Part shown: in pieces, positions 1 through 9,464 of the stretch | How positions within the stretch are numbered: the first letter of the stretch is position 1 | Layout: each line of letters starts with the position of its first letter | Assembly: GCF_016583985.1 (NCBI RefSeq) | Contig: NZ_NRSD01000018.1 | Location: forward strand, 17,869 to 81,868 | Source: Thiocapsa imhoffii | GTDB lineage: Bacteria > Pseudomonadota > Gammaproteobacteria > Chromatiales > Chromatiaceae | DNA: 64,000 nucleotides | Direction: 5' to 3' | The notes under the pieces: generated by a model | The model's database searches: none | The model's input: only the letters and a program-made list of their open reading frames with translations | What the model was told of the DNA's origin: nothing | Program-made: the position numbers and the translations under genes

Positions 1-2
1 GA

Positions 3-449
3 GCGGATATTGCCGACGGCTTCGCGGATGAGACGATCGCAGAATTGCGCCGCCGGCGCGCGGTTGGGCTCGTCATCAACAGCCCCGGCGGGTCGGTTTT
101 CGAAGCCCGGAAACTCGGCCGCTTTCTGCGCGCGATGGGCTATCGCACGGCGGTCGATCAAGCCTGCACCTCAGCCTGCATCGACATTCTTGCGGGCGGC
201 GTCGAACGCTACGTCACCCCCTCGGCCAAACTCGGAATTCATCAGAGCCGGGTGCCCGCGCGCTTCAGCAGTCACGAGGGTGGGCAACGCTATGTTGCCG
301 ACTCCTTTCTCTATCTGCGAGAGATGGGCGTCGACCCAGATGTGGCGATTGCAGCGGCGGCCATCCCCAACAACAAGATCCTGATCATCTCGCTCACCGA
401 TGCCCTGAAGACCGGATTGGTCACGGATGTCATCGAGCGTCTGCAATGA
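3..449 (+). CDS. ClpP/crotonase-like serine protease-fold protein (5' end outside window)
   Basis: The frame is open from the window edge, so the N-terminus is missing; 148 residues are visible. The motif SPGGSV followed about 30 residues later by CTSACIDILAGG is the oxyanion-loop and nucleophile pattern of ClpP-like periplasmic proteins (COG3904 type). The serine in TSAC sits where the ClpP nucleophile would be. A later GIHQSR segment could supply the catalytic histidine, since ClpP-fold proteins usually have a His after the nucleophile. No ATPase partner is visible, so self-standing peptidase activity or a binding-only role are both possible. Whether it is exported cannot be judged without the N-terminus. 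Confidence 0.7.
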   Translation, partial: ADIADGFADETIAELRRRRAVGLVINSPGGSVFEARKLGRFLRAMGYRTAVDQACTSACIDILAGGVERYVTPSAKLGIHQSRVPARFSSHEGGQRYVADSFLYLREMGVDPDVAIAAAAIPNNKILIISLTDALKTGLVTDVIERLQ

Positions 450-1041
450 CTCGCGCCCGCTGCGCGCGGAGCTGAGTCCCTCGCCTGGGTCCGTCTGACG
501 ACCACCTCTTCCGCGCCGACCATCCGCTACCGTCGTTTCTCCAAGCCTCCGCGTTTCCCGCAATCCAACTACTGGGCGACCTGACGCAGCGCGCGTTTGC
601 CAAGCCGTGCAGGCACTTCGCTGCGCGGGATCTGAGGATGTGCGTGGTGCGAGGTCAGAGCGCCGCCTCCCTAAGACCAACCCGGGTCCGGCCTGGGTGT
701 TTCGCCGGATCGCGCTCCGCGGGCGGGTATGGCCGCTGATCCAGAGCGGATTGAGTTCGGAAAAACTGCTGAACATGTCCATGCGCTAGATCAAAAAAAG
801 AGCAGAATCAGACGCTTCATATTGTATTCAATAGTAACGATTAATGGAATTATGAATTTTAATACATCATCATTTTGTAAGATTAGACCGTTGTTTTGAA
901 CGGCAACCGGATATCGGGGCATGCAGCGTGACCGCCCCGGCTGGAGGATTCAGCCCTGTCCTCGGGCTGCGAGGCTCGTGTGGCGGACCCAACTCCACCC
1001 CGCGTTCACCCGTTCGTCCTTTTGCCTTGTGAGCAGTCTCT
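450..1041. other. Gene-free leader of the rnf operon
   Basis: No convincing gene is seen over about 590 bases. The first part is GC-rich. Positions about 790-895 are strongly AT-rich, unlike the surroundings, and probably hold the rnf operon promoter. I could not assign a clear -35/-10 pair, a sigma-54 -24/-12 element or a TGT-N10-ACA NifA site. Confidence 0.5.
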
Positions 1042-1908
1042 ATGGCAACCATCGCGACCGCTGTCGGCTTCATGGCCGCTCTCGGTATGCTGCTGGCCAC
1101 GATCCTGATCGTGGCGAACCGGCAGTTGTATGTTTATGAAGATCCTAGAATCGACGAAGTCGAGGATTTGCTGCCGCGTGCGAATTGCGGTGCCTGTGGG
1201 ACGGCAGGCTGTCGCCCGTTCGCTGAAATGCTGGTCAAGGGGGAGGCTGCGCCAGGCCTCTGTACGGTCAACCCCAAGCATATCAATCAACTGATTGCGG
1301 ATTATCTCGGTGTTGCGCTCGGCGCGGGGGAGCGGCGAACGGCTCGACTCGCCTGCGCGGGGGGAAAGCACGTCGCATTTCTGCGGGCGTCCTATGCCGG
1401 ATTGTCCTCCTGTCGCGCCGCGGCATTGGTCGCGGGTGGGGGAAAGGGGTGTGCCTGGGGTTGTCTAGGTCTCGGCGACTGCGAGCTGGTGTGTGAGTTC
1501 AAGGCCATCCGTCTCGATCGCTATGGACTGCCCCGTGTTGATGAGTCCAAGTGCACCGCCTGCGGGGACTGTGTCACGGCCTGTCCAAAGAACCTCTTCA
1601 GTCTGCATCCGGTGAGTCATCGTCTCTGGGTCGCGTGTCAGAACCGGGATCCAGGCGACGAGGGCGCGCATGATTGCGACGTCGTCTGCACCGCCTGCGG
1701 ACGCTGTGTGCAGGATTCGCCCGAGGGGTTGATCGGCATCCAGGATCACCTCGCCGAGGTTGATTACACCAAGAACGCCCTGGCCTCGAAGGTGGCGATC
1801 GAACGCTGCCCCACCGGCGCGATCATCTGGATCGAGTCGGATGGCCGGGTCATCAAAGGCAAGGATGCACGTAAAGTGATCCGTAAAGAGGCATTACCAC
1901 TGGCCTGA
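1042..1908 (+). CDS. rnfB: Rnf complex subunit B, multi-cluster ferredoxin-like
   Basis: RnfB takes electrons from reduced ferredoxin and passes them into the membrane Rnf complex. The 288-residue protein starts with a hydrophobic anchor (about residues 5-26). Next comes a four-cysteine cluster domain (NCGACGTAGC plus a Cys about 17 residues on) typical of RnfB. Further Cys-rich binding motifs follow: KGCAWGC, CTACGDCVTACP, CTACGRC and a C-terminal ERCPTGA. It is much longer than the roughly 190-residue E. coli RsxB and resembles the long RnfB of anaerobes, with more 4Fe-4S clusters. It leads the operon, 124 bases before nifJ. No strong Shine-Dalgarno precedes the ATG. Confidence 0.9.
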   Translation: MATIATAVGFMAALGMLLATILIVANRQLYVYEDPRIDEVEDLLPRANCGACGTAGCRPFAEMLVKGEAAPGLCTVNPKHINQLIADYLGVALGAGERRTARLACAGGKHVAFLRASYAGLSSCRAAALVAGGGKGCAWGCLGLGDCELVCEFKAIRLDRYGLPRVDESKCTACGDCVTACPKNLFSLHPVSHRLWVACQNRDPGDEGAHDCDVVCTACGRCVQDSPEGLIGIQDHLAEVDYTKNALASKVAIERCPTGAIIWIESDGRVIKGKDARKVIRKEALPLA

Positions 1909-2032
1909 CGCGTCGCACTCAATGCGATCACGCGGCAGAAGACGAAACGAAGCTCTCCGACTGCCCATGTTGGCTTCGAGCCTCTGTTGAGGCCGGAGCA
2001 AGGTGCTCGGATAACCACCACAGAGAAGCGCC

Positions 2033-5000
2033 ATGTTCGGAAAGAAAGACGAAAAACAAGTCAAGTATCCCGGTACGCGGATGGCGATGGACGGCAATTC
2101 GGCTGTCATCATGTGCGAGCGCGAGGCCTCCGATGCCGCCGGTGCCTATCCCATTACACCCTCGACCCAGATGGGTGAGTACTGGGCGGAAGAGGCCGCG
2201 AAAGGCCACCTGAATACCGCGGGACGGCCGCTGATCTTCGTCGAACCCGAATCCGAACATGCCGCGGCGGCCGTCACCGCTGGGATGTCGATGACGGGGC
2301 TGCGCGCGACCAATTTTTCATCGGCGCAAGGCGTGGCTTTCATGCATGAGTCACTCTATGCGGCGGTCGGCAAGCGCCTTCCCTATGTTCTCAATATCGG
2401 TGCGCGTGCCATCACCAAGTCGAGTCTGAATGTGCATTGCGCGCACGATGATTATCACTGCATCGATGACACCGGTTTCATCCAAGTCTTTGGCAAGAGC
2501 GCACAAGAGGCCGCTGATCTCAATCTCATTGCTCGTAAGCTGGCGGAGTTGAGTCTGACGCCCGCGGCAGTCGGTCAGGATGGCTTTCTGACCACGCATC
2601 TGATCGAACCGCTCCTCGTTCCGGAGCCGGAACTGATCGCCGAGTTTTGTGGGCAACCGGACGACATCATTCCCTGTCCAACGCCGGCTCAGCGACTCGT
2701 CTACGGCGAGACACGCCGGCGCGTTCCCCTTGTTTGGGATGTCGACAATCCCGTCACCTCCGGCACGGTGCAGAACCAGGACGCCTACATGCAGGCCGTC
2801 GCTGCGCAGCGTCCTTACTTTTTTGATCACATCGCGCCCATTGCCGAACAGGTGATGGACGAATACGCGACCTTGACCGGGCGTCGTTATCAGCGTGCCA
2901 GTGGCTATCGGATCGAGGATGCCGAGTATCTGATCCTGGGTCAGGGCAGCATGATCGTCCAAGCCGAAGCGGTCGTGGATTATCTGCGCGAAAGTCGCAA
3001 GCTGAAGGTCGGGGTCGTCAATCTGACCATGTATCGCCCCTTCCCGGGCGATCTCCTCGGCGCATTATTGAAGGGCCGCAAGGGGGTGGCCGTGCTCGAA
3101 CGCACGGATCAACCCCTCGCCGAGGATCTCCCGATGATGCGCGAGATTCGCTCGGTCTTAAGCAAGTGTCTCGAGAACGGCATGCTCGAGAAGGGTGGGG
3201 CGCTCCCCTATCCAGACTACGCCAGCTATCGCGCCGGCGACATGCCGCGCCTGTACTCGGGATGCTATGGATTGGGTTCGCGCGATCTGCAGCCAGAGGG
3301 TTTGATCGCGGCCATTGAGAACATGTTGCCACGCGGCGCGCATCGTCCCTTTTTCTATCTATCGGTCGATTTCGTGCGCGATGCGCTGGATCCGAAAGAT
3401 GAGATTCGGATCCAGCGCATCAAGGACGCCTATCCCAGGATCGGTGAGCTCGCACTGCGTGGGAGCGAAAACCCGAACCTCTTGCCGAAGGGCGCCATTA
3501 CGGTCCGAATGCACTCGGTTGGTGGATGGGGCGCGGTCACCACGGGCAAGAACCTGGCGATGACCCTGTATGAATTGCTCGGATTCGACATCCGTGCCAA
3601 CCCGAAATATGGGTCGGAGAAGAAGGGACAGCCAACCACCTATTTCCTGTCCGCGGCACCCGAACCCATTCGGCTCAATTGCGAATACACCTATGTCGAT
3701 GTGGTTCTGAGCCCGGACCCGAACGTCTTTACCCACTCCAATCCACTTGCGGGTCTCGATCGTGGTGGGCGCTTCATCATCCAGTCGAGCCTCGACAACC
3801 CCGAGCAGGTTTGGTCGAGCTTTCCACCAGCGGCACGCCGTTTCATCATTGATCATGAGATCCGCGTCTTCTATATCGACGGATTCAAGATTGCGCGTGA
3901 GGAGGCATCCGATCCCGAGTTGCAGTTCCGGATGCAGGGCAACGCCTTCCAAGGCGCATTCTTTGCCGCATCCCCGCTGATGGAACGGGCAGGGCTCGAC
4001 GAGATGGGTCTGTTCGCCGCGATCGAGGAACAAATTCGTCAAAAATTCGGCGCGAAAGGAGAGCGGGTTGTTCAGGACAACCTGCGAATCGTGCGTCGCG
4101 GGTTCGATGAGATCGTCGAGATCACCGACAAGCAAGCGGTCAGTGGGCAGCTGATGCCGCGCAAGGCGCTTGGTCTGCCGGTGATGTTGAAGCAATTGCC
4201 CGAAGGTGACGGCGGCGTCAGCGACGTGCACCGCTTCTGGGAGCAGACCGGTTCCTTCTATGCCAGCGGACGCGCCAATGACAATCTGGCTGATCCGCAC
4301 ATGGCCCTGTCACTGATGCCGGCATCCACCGGTGTCTATCGTGACATGACCCAAATTCGCTTCAATTATCCGAAGTATCTGCCGGAGAATTGCACGGCCT
4401 GTGGCAATTGCTTCGCAGTGTGCCCGGACAGCGCCATCCCGGGTTTGGTAAATCGTATCTCAGACGTCTTCGCAACCGTCATCACGCGGGTCGAGCGGGG
4501 GATACCGACGCAGCATCTGCGCCGTGAGACGCGCACCGTCGAGAAACGGCTCCGCGCCCTGATCGAGTCTGCCGGAGAGGGCCCCGATATCCACGAACTG
4601 CTCGATCGTGCCGTCTTGGAGACCCTCGCCAACTATCAGGGTGATCCCGAGCAGAAGGCTGTGGTCGAGGAAGAGTTCGGTCGCTTCATGGCCGCGCTTG
4701 GCGATTACCAATTCGCAATCACCAAGCCCTATTGGTCGAATCGCGAGAAAAAACAGAAGGGGAGTGGCGGACTCTTTAGCATCACGATCAACCCCTATAC
4801 CTGTAAAGGATGCATGGAGTGCATCGAGGTGTGTGACGATGGAGCCTTGATCTCCGAGCCACAGACCACGCAAAGCATCGAGGAGATGCGCGCGAAATGG
4901 GACCTGTGGCTCGATCTGCCGACCACCGACCCGGACTTCATCCGGATCGATGACCTCGATGATAAGATCGGCGCACTCGAGACGCTGCTGCTGGACAAGA

Positions 5001-6967
5001 CCAATTATCAGTCATTGATTTCGGGCGATGGCTCTTGCATGGGGTGCGGCGAGAAGACGGTGATTCATCTCTTCACCGCGACGGTGACCGCCTTGATGCA
5101 GCCGCGGATCAAGCGGCATCTCGCCGAAATCGACGATTTGATCAACCGCCTCGAGACCCATGTCCGTCTGAAGCTCGCCGCGAAAATCGATCTCAGCAAT
5201 GTCGCGGCCATCAACAAGGCTGTGAATGCACACCAGGATGTTGATCTGCGGTTATCCGATCTGTCCGCTGAGCTTGATCGTGATCGCAGTGCCGAGCCAG
5301 TGGATCCGGAGTGGCTGACCTGGGTGACGGGTTTGCTCGATCAGCTGCGCCAGCTCAAGGGGCAATACACAGCCTCTCAACCGCGCGCCAACATGGGCAT
5401 CGTCAATGCCACCGGCTGCTCGTCGGTCTGGGGCGCGACCTTCCCATTCAACCCCTATCCCTTCCCCTGGTCGAACCACCTCTTCCAGGATTCGCCCTCG
5501 ATTGCTCTCGGACTCTTCGAGGGACACATGCGCAAGATGGGCGAGGGCTTCAAGGCTATTCGCATGGCCCGTCTCGAACTCGCGGGTGGCTATCACAGCG
5601 CCGAGCACGGCGAAGAGTTGGCCTACTTCGGTTGGAAGGATTTCTCCGATGAAGAATGGCTGCTTTGCCCGCCGGTGGTCGCGGTCGGTGGTGATGGGGC
5701 CATGTATGACATCGGTTTCCAGAACCTGTCCCGCGCATTGATGTCCGGGCATCCCGTGAAGGTCATGGTGCTCGACACCCAGGTCTATTCCAATACCGGT
5801 GGTCAGTCCTGCACCTCGGGTTTCATTGGCCAGGTGGCGGATATGGCACCCTACGGAAAGTCGGTGAAAGGGAAGACCGAAATCCGCAAGGAGATGGGGT
5901 TGATTGGCATGGCCCATCGGACGAGCTTCGTGCTCAACGGCGCGGTGGGCAACCTCACGCATCTGCTCGAGGGCTTCATTGACGGTCTCAACGCCCGTCG
6001 TCCGGCCCTATTCAATGTCTACAGCGGGTGTCAGCCTGAACATGGGATCGGTGACGACATGTCCGCCCATCAAAGTCGCATGGCGATCGAGTCACGGGCC
6101 TATCCCTTGTTCCGCTTCGATCCGGATGCCGGCAGGAGTTTTGAGGAGTGTTGCTCGATCGAAGGCAATCCAAACCTCGATCGCGATTGGATCAGCTGGA
6201 CGCTGAAATACACCGATGAGAAGGGCGCGCTCGCCGAGATGGAGGTGCCGTTCACCTTTGCGGATTTCGCCATGACGGAAGGGCGTTTCCGCAAGCATTT
6301 CCGCAAGGCACCGCCTGAAACCTGGAACGAGGACATGATCCCGATCGCCGAATTCCTCGAGATGGATGAGGAGGCGCGCCTTGGCAAATTCCCTTACGTT
6401 TGGGGAGTCGATACCAAGAATCGGCTGATGCGGGTGCTGGTGAGCGAGGAACTGGTGTCCTCTTGCGAGGAACGTCGATCCTTCTGGACACAAGTGCGCG
6501 GAATCTGCGGTCTGCTCAACAAGGTCGACATCGAGCAGGTTCGCAACCAAGCCAAGGCCGAGATGGCGCAGAAGTTAACCACCAGCCTATTGGCCATGGC
6601 GGGGGGAGATGCACAGGCGCTTGCGCTGCTCGGCGGTAACGGCCAGGGTCATGGGCATGGCACCAATGGTGCTGGTGCGGCGGGATCCAATGGTGCGAGC
6701 CATGACGCAGCCGCGGACTGGGAAGCCGTCTGGGTTGAAACGCCAGAATGCACCGCCTGCGACGAATGCGTGCTGATTAATCCAAGGATCTTCAAGTACA
6801 ACGCAGAGAAGAAGGTCGAGGTGATGGATCCCCGGGCGGGAACCTTCCTAGAGATTGTGAAGGCCGCTGAAAAATGCACGGCGGGATGCATCCACCCTGG
6901 GACGCCCTGGAATCCAGCCGAGGCGGGGCTCGACAAACTCGTCAAACGGGCCGCGAAATACCAATAA
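2033..6967 (+). CDS. nifJ: Pyruvate:ferredoxin (flavodoxin) oxidoreductase, extra-long form
   Basis: This thiamine-diphosphate iron-sulfur enzyme interconverts pyruvate and CoA with acetyl-CoA, CO2 and reduced ferredoxin or flavodoxin. Of its 1644 residues, the N-terminal domain begins near residue 20 (CEREASDAAGAYPITP). The gamma domain lies near 490 (SVGGWGAVTTGKN). A split ferredoxin domain has CTACGNCFAVCP near 785 and CKGCMECIEVCDDG near 923. The thiamine domain has GSCMGCGEKT near 1000 and GDGAMYDIG to SNTGGQS near 1218-1250. A Gly/His/Asn-rich linker near 1532 leads to an extra C-terminal ferredoxin module (CTACDEC, CTAGC). Usual NifJ is about 1170-1200 residues; the excess comes from helical inserts and this extra module. 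Its place between rnfB and rnfC suggests direct ferredoxin exchange with Rnf. Confidence 0.9.
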   Translation: MFGKKDEKQVKYPGTRMAMDGNSAVIMCEREASDAAGAYPITPSTQMGEYWAEEAAKGHLNTAGRPLIFVEPESEHAAAAVTAGMSMTGLRATNFSSAQGVAFMHESLYAAVGKRLPYVLNIGARAITKSSLNVHCAHDDYHCIDDTGFIQVFGKSAQEAADLNLIARKLAELSLTPAAVGQDGFLTTHLIEPLLVPEPELIAEFCGQPDDIIPCPTPAQRLVYGETRRRVPLVWDVDNPVTSGTVQNQDAYMQAVAAQRPYFFDHIAPIAEQVMDEYATLTGRRYQRASGYRIEDAEYLILGQGSMIVQAEAVVDYLRESRKLKVGVVNLTMYRPFPGDLLGALLKGRKGVAVLERTDQPLAEDLPMMREIRSVLSKCLENGMLEKGGALPYPDYASYRAGDMPRLYSGCYGLGSRDLQPEGLIAAIENMLPRGAHRPFFYLSVDFVRDALDPKDEIRIQRIKDAYPRIGELALRGSENPNLLPKGAITVRMHSVGGWGAVTTGKNLAMTLYELLGFDIRANPKYGSEKKGQPTTYFLSAAPEPIRLNCEYTYVDVVLSPDPNVFTHSNPLAGLDRGGRFIIQSSLDNPEQVWSSFPPAARRFIIDHEIRVFYIDGFKIAREEASDPELQFRMQGNAFQGAFFAASPLMERAGLDEMGLFAAIEEQIRQKFGAKGERVVQDNLRIVRRGFDEIVEITDKQAVSGQLMPRKALGLPVMLKQLPEGDGGVSDVHRFWEQTGSFYASGRANDNLADPHMALSLMPASTGVYRDMTQIRFNYPKYLPENCTACGNCFAVCPDSAIPGLVNRISDVFATVITRVERGIPTQHLRRETRTVEKRLRALIESAGEGPDIHELLDRAVLETLANYQGDPEQKAVVEEEFGRFMAALGDYQFAITKPYWSNREKKQKGSGGLFSITINPYTCKGCMECIEVCDDGALISEPQTTQSIEEMRAKWDLWLDLPTTDPDFIRIDDLDDKIGALETLLLDKTNYQSLISGDGSCMGCGEKTVIHLFTATVTALMQPRIKRHLAEIDDLINRLETHVRLKLAAKIDLSNVAAINKAVNAHQDVDLRLSDLSAELDRDRSAEPVDPEWLTWVTGLLDQLRQLKGQYTASQPRANMGIVNATGCSSVWGATFPFNPYPFPWSNHLFQDSPSIALGLFEGHMRKMGEGFKAIRMARLELAGGYHSAEHGEELAYFGWKDFSDEEWLLCPPVVAVGGDGAMYDIGFQNLSRALMSGHPVKVMVLDTQVYSNTGGQSCTSGFIGQVADMAPYGKSVKGKTEIRKEMGLIGMAHRTSFVLNGAVGNLTHLLEGFIDGLNARRPALFNVYSGCQPEHGIGDDMSAHQSRMAIESRAYPLFRFDPDAGRSFEECCSIEGNPNLDRDWISWTLKYTDEKGALAEMEVPFTFADFAMTEGRFRKHFRKAPPETWNEDMIPIAEFLEMDEEARLGKFPYVWGVDTKNRLMRVLVSEELVSSCEERRSFWTQVRGICGLLNKVDIEQVRNQAKAEMAQKLTTSLLAMAGGDAQALALLGGNGQGHGHGTNGAGAAGSNGASHDAAADWEAVWVETPECTACDECVLINPRIFKYNAEKKVEVMDPRAGTFLEIVKAAEKCTAGCIHPGTPWNPAEAGLDKLVKRAAKYQ

Positions 6968-7060
6968 CCCCGTTCTTCAGACCTGTCGTGGGGTTGGCGC
7001 AGTGTCCTGATCGGGCTGCGCCGGCCCGGACTTGATCTCAACTGGATGCGACTTCCACGC

Positions 7061-8404
7061 ATGGGCCTTATCAGTCTGTTTCAACGTCACCGGACTTTCG
7101 CGCACGGCATCTATCCTGTTGAACACAAGGAGATGACGGCCGACAAGCCGATTCGTCGCCTCGTGTTCGCGCCGGAACTCGTGATTCCGTTGGCGCAACA
7201 CAAGGGTGCTCCCGCCGTCCCACTGGTGAAGGTCGGTCAGGAGGTCGTTCGCGGTGAGCCAATCGCATGTGCCGATGGCCATTTTTCGGTGCCCATGCAT
7301 GCCCCGGCGACCGGTCTGATCCGCGCCATCGCCTTGGCGCCCACCGCGGACGGCCCCAAAACCCCGGCGATCTACCTCAAGGTTTACCATGCCGCGAGTC
7401 AAGCGGTGCTCTATGACCTTGAGCGGGATGTGGACAGGATGACGGCCGAGGAGGTCATAGCCGCGGTGCAGGATGCGGGACTCGTCGGTCTCGGTGGGGG
7501 CGCCTTCCCAAGTCATGTGAAGATGCGCCCGCCGGCGGGACGCCTGATCGAGACGGTTCTCGTTAATGGTTGCGAGTGCGAGCCCTACTTGACCTGTGAT
7601 CATCGGATCATGCTCGAGCAGACCGCGGCACTGATCCGGGGCATCAAGCTCGCGCTGAAGGCAACGGGCGCCAAGCGGGCCATCATCGGCGTCGAGGACA
7701 ACAAACTCGACGCGCTGGCGCATCTCCGCCAGCATCTTCCGCCGGATCTGCCAATCAGCGCCCAGGCCGTCAAGACCAAGTACCCGCAGGGCGCGGAGAA
7801 GATGCTCATCAAAAGTTTGCTCCGACGCGAGGTGCCCGCTGGCGGGATCACCGCGGACATCGGGGTCGCCGTGTACAACGTTGGCACACTCGCGCAGATG
7901 GGGGAACTGCTGCCACAGGGTCGCGGATTGATCGAGCGCGTCGTCACCGTCAGTGGTCCCGCGGTCCTGCAGCCTGGAAATTTTCTCGTGCCGATCGGCA
8001 CCCCGGTGCGCCATGTGCTCGAACAAGTGGGGCTGCGAGAGAACCTCGGCGAGGTCATTCTCGGTGGACCCATGATGGGGATGGCGGTGGCCTCACTCGA
8101 TGTCCCCATCATCAAGTCGGTCTCAGGCATCGTGGCGCTTGAACACGAGGACCCGGATCTCGCATATCGAAAGGTCTATCCGTGTATCAAGTGCGCTGAA
8201 TGCGTGAAGGCCTGCCCGGTATCCCTGAATCCCTCAATGCTGGGTGAACTGGCACTCGCTCGGCAGTATGAACGCATGGCGGCGGAATTCAATCTCGATC
8301 AGTGCTTCGAATGTGGATGCTGTGCCTATGTGTGTCCCTCGAATATTCCACTGACACAGTATTTTCGCATTGCGAAATCGATCAACCGAGACAACCAGAA
8401 GTAG
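7061..8404 (+). CDS. rnfC: Rnf complex subunit C
   Basis: RnfC is the peripheral subunit that binds NADH and FMN at the cytoplasmic face of the complex. Visible are an N-terminal barrel-like region with GIYPVEHK, the Gly-rich GLGGGAFPSHVK nucleotide loop, NGCECEPYLTCD, and two C-terminal cluster motifs CIKCAECVKACP and CFECGCCAYVCP that fit two 4Fe-4S clusters. I chose the ATG at 7061 because its distance to the GIYPxEHK segment matches E. coli RsxC; an in-frame ATG at 7046 adds five residues. A short AACCCC/GGGGTT hairpin lies between nifJ and this gene, so read-through may be tuned there. Confidence 0.9.
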   Translation: MGLISLFQRHRTFAHGIYPVEHKEMTADKPIRRLVFAPELVIPLAQHKGAPAVPLVKVGQEVVRGEPIACADGHFSVPMHAPATGLIRAIALAPTADGPKTPAIYLKVYHAASQAVLYDLERDVDRMTAEEVIAAVQDAGLVGLGGGAFPSHVKMRPPAGRLIETVLVNGCECEPYLTCDHRIMLEQTAALIRGIKLALKATGAKRAIIGVEDNKLDALAHLRQHLPPDLPISAQAVKTKYPQGAEKMLIKSLLRREVPAGGITADIGVAVYNVGTLAQMGELLPQGRGLIERVVTVSGPAVLQPGNFLVPIGTPVRHVLEQVGLRENLGEVILGGPMMGMAVASLDVPIIKSVSGIVALEHEDPDLAYRKVYPCIKCAECVKACPVSLNPSMLGELALARQYERMAAEFNLDQCFECGCCAYVCPSNIPLTQYFRIAKSINRDNQK

Positions 8405-8410
8405 ACCGCG

Positions 8411-9460
8411 ATGGCTAAACCGATCGAGATTAGGACATCGCCTCATTTGAAAAAGGCGATCAGCGTCGACCAGATCATGCGCAATGTGGTCTATGCGCTG
8501 CTACCGATCTGCACCTTTGCCGTATATCAATTCGGGCTGAGCGCGCTCGTGCTGTTGTTGACCACGACGACCGCGGCGATTGCAACCGAGTGGCTCTTCG
8601 CCCGCATCAGCCGCCGGGGCAACACCATCTCGGATTGGTCGGTCGTGATCACGGGGATTTTGCTCGGCTTGACCCTCCCACCCGGCTTTCCGCTCTGGAT
8701 GGCGGCGGTTGCGGCATTCGTGGGCGTGGCCTTGGGCAAGGCGTTGTTCGGTGGACTCGGCTACAACGTCATGAATCCCGCACTGGTTGGACGGGCCTTT
8801 GTCCAGGCCGCATTTCCAGGAGCCATCACCACCTGGACGCCAGCCTTTGCCCCGGGGCGCTTCACCGAGTTCATCCCCTCGACCTTCACCACCCCTTTCA
8901 TGCAGCCGGTCCCGGTCCAGGACTGGGTCATGAGTCTCGAACTCGACGGCTGGACCGGGGCCACCCCCTTGGCCATGCAGAAGTTCCAACAGATCGAAGC
9001 GCCGATGATGGATCTCTTCACCGGGATGGTTTTTGGGTCCATGGGTGAGAGTTCGGCGGTCTTGATTCTCCTCTGTGGTCTCTATCTGGCCGTGAGACGC
9101 ATGCTGGATTGGCGAATTCCAGTCGCGGTCATGGCCGGGGCCGCGTTGACCACGCTGCCATTTTGGTTGATGGATGCAACCCTCTATCCCAGCCCCTGGT
9201 TTGTCCTTTTTTCCGGAGGCTTGATGCTTGGGGCCTGGTTCATGGCGAGCGATATGGTCGCCTCTCCGGTCACCGCAACGGGAGCGATCCTCTATGGCCT
9301 CTTGATCGGTGTGCTGACCGTGGTGATCCGCATCTTCGGAGGCTTGGTGGAAGGGATCATGTACGCCATTCTGCTCGCCAACGCGGCCGGCCCCTTGATC
9401 TCGAGTTGGACCCAGCCACGGGTGTATGGCGCGATCAAGAAAGCACGGGGGGAGGGGTAG
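8411..9460 (+). CDS. rnfD: Rnf complex subunit D, membrane flavoprotein
   Basis: This integral membrane subunit, related to NqrB, carries covalently bound FMN and takes part in ion translocation. The 349-residue protein opens with SPHLKK, the usual RnfD N-terminus. It has about nine hydrophobic segments, the family signature GGLGYNVMNPALVGRAF, and the flavinylation motif TGATPLAM near residue 185, where the threonine would hold FMN through a phosphoester bond. It starts seven bases after rnfC. A flavin transferase (ApbE) would be needed and is not in the window. Confidence 0.93.
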   Translation: MAKPIEIRTSPHLKKAISVDQIMRNVVYALLPICTFAVYQFGLSALVLLLTTTTAAIATEWLFARISRRGNTISDWSVVITGILLGLTLPPGFPLWMAAVAAFVGVALGKALFGGLGYNVMNPALVGRAFVQAAFPGAITTWTPAFAPGRFTEFIPSTFTTPFMQPVPVQDWVMSLELDGWTGATPLAMQKFQQIEAPMMDLFTGMVFGSMGESSAVLILLCGLYLAVRRMLDWRIPVAVMAGAALTTLPFWLMDATLYPSPWFVLFSGGLMLGAWFMASDMVASPVTATGAILYGLLIGVLTVVIRIFGGLVEGIMYAILLANAAGPLISSWTQPRVYGAIKKARGEG

Positions 9461-9464
9461 CCAC

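Noticed and set aside
171..782. Long open frame on the minus strand
   Set aside because: It runs antisense to the ClpP-like gene, with Arg/Gly-rich composition and no motif or ribosome site.
790..895. Sigma-54/NifA promoter for rnf
   Set aside because: No GG-N10-GC pair in a TGGCAC/TTGCA context and no TGT-N10-ACA element was found.
3359..4300. 313-codon frame antisense to nifJ
   Set aside because: Mirrors codon bias of the sense gene; no recognisable domain.
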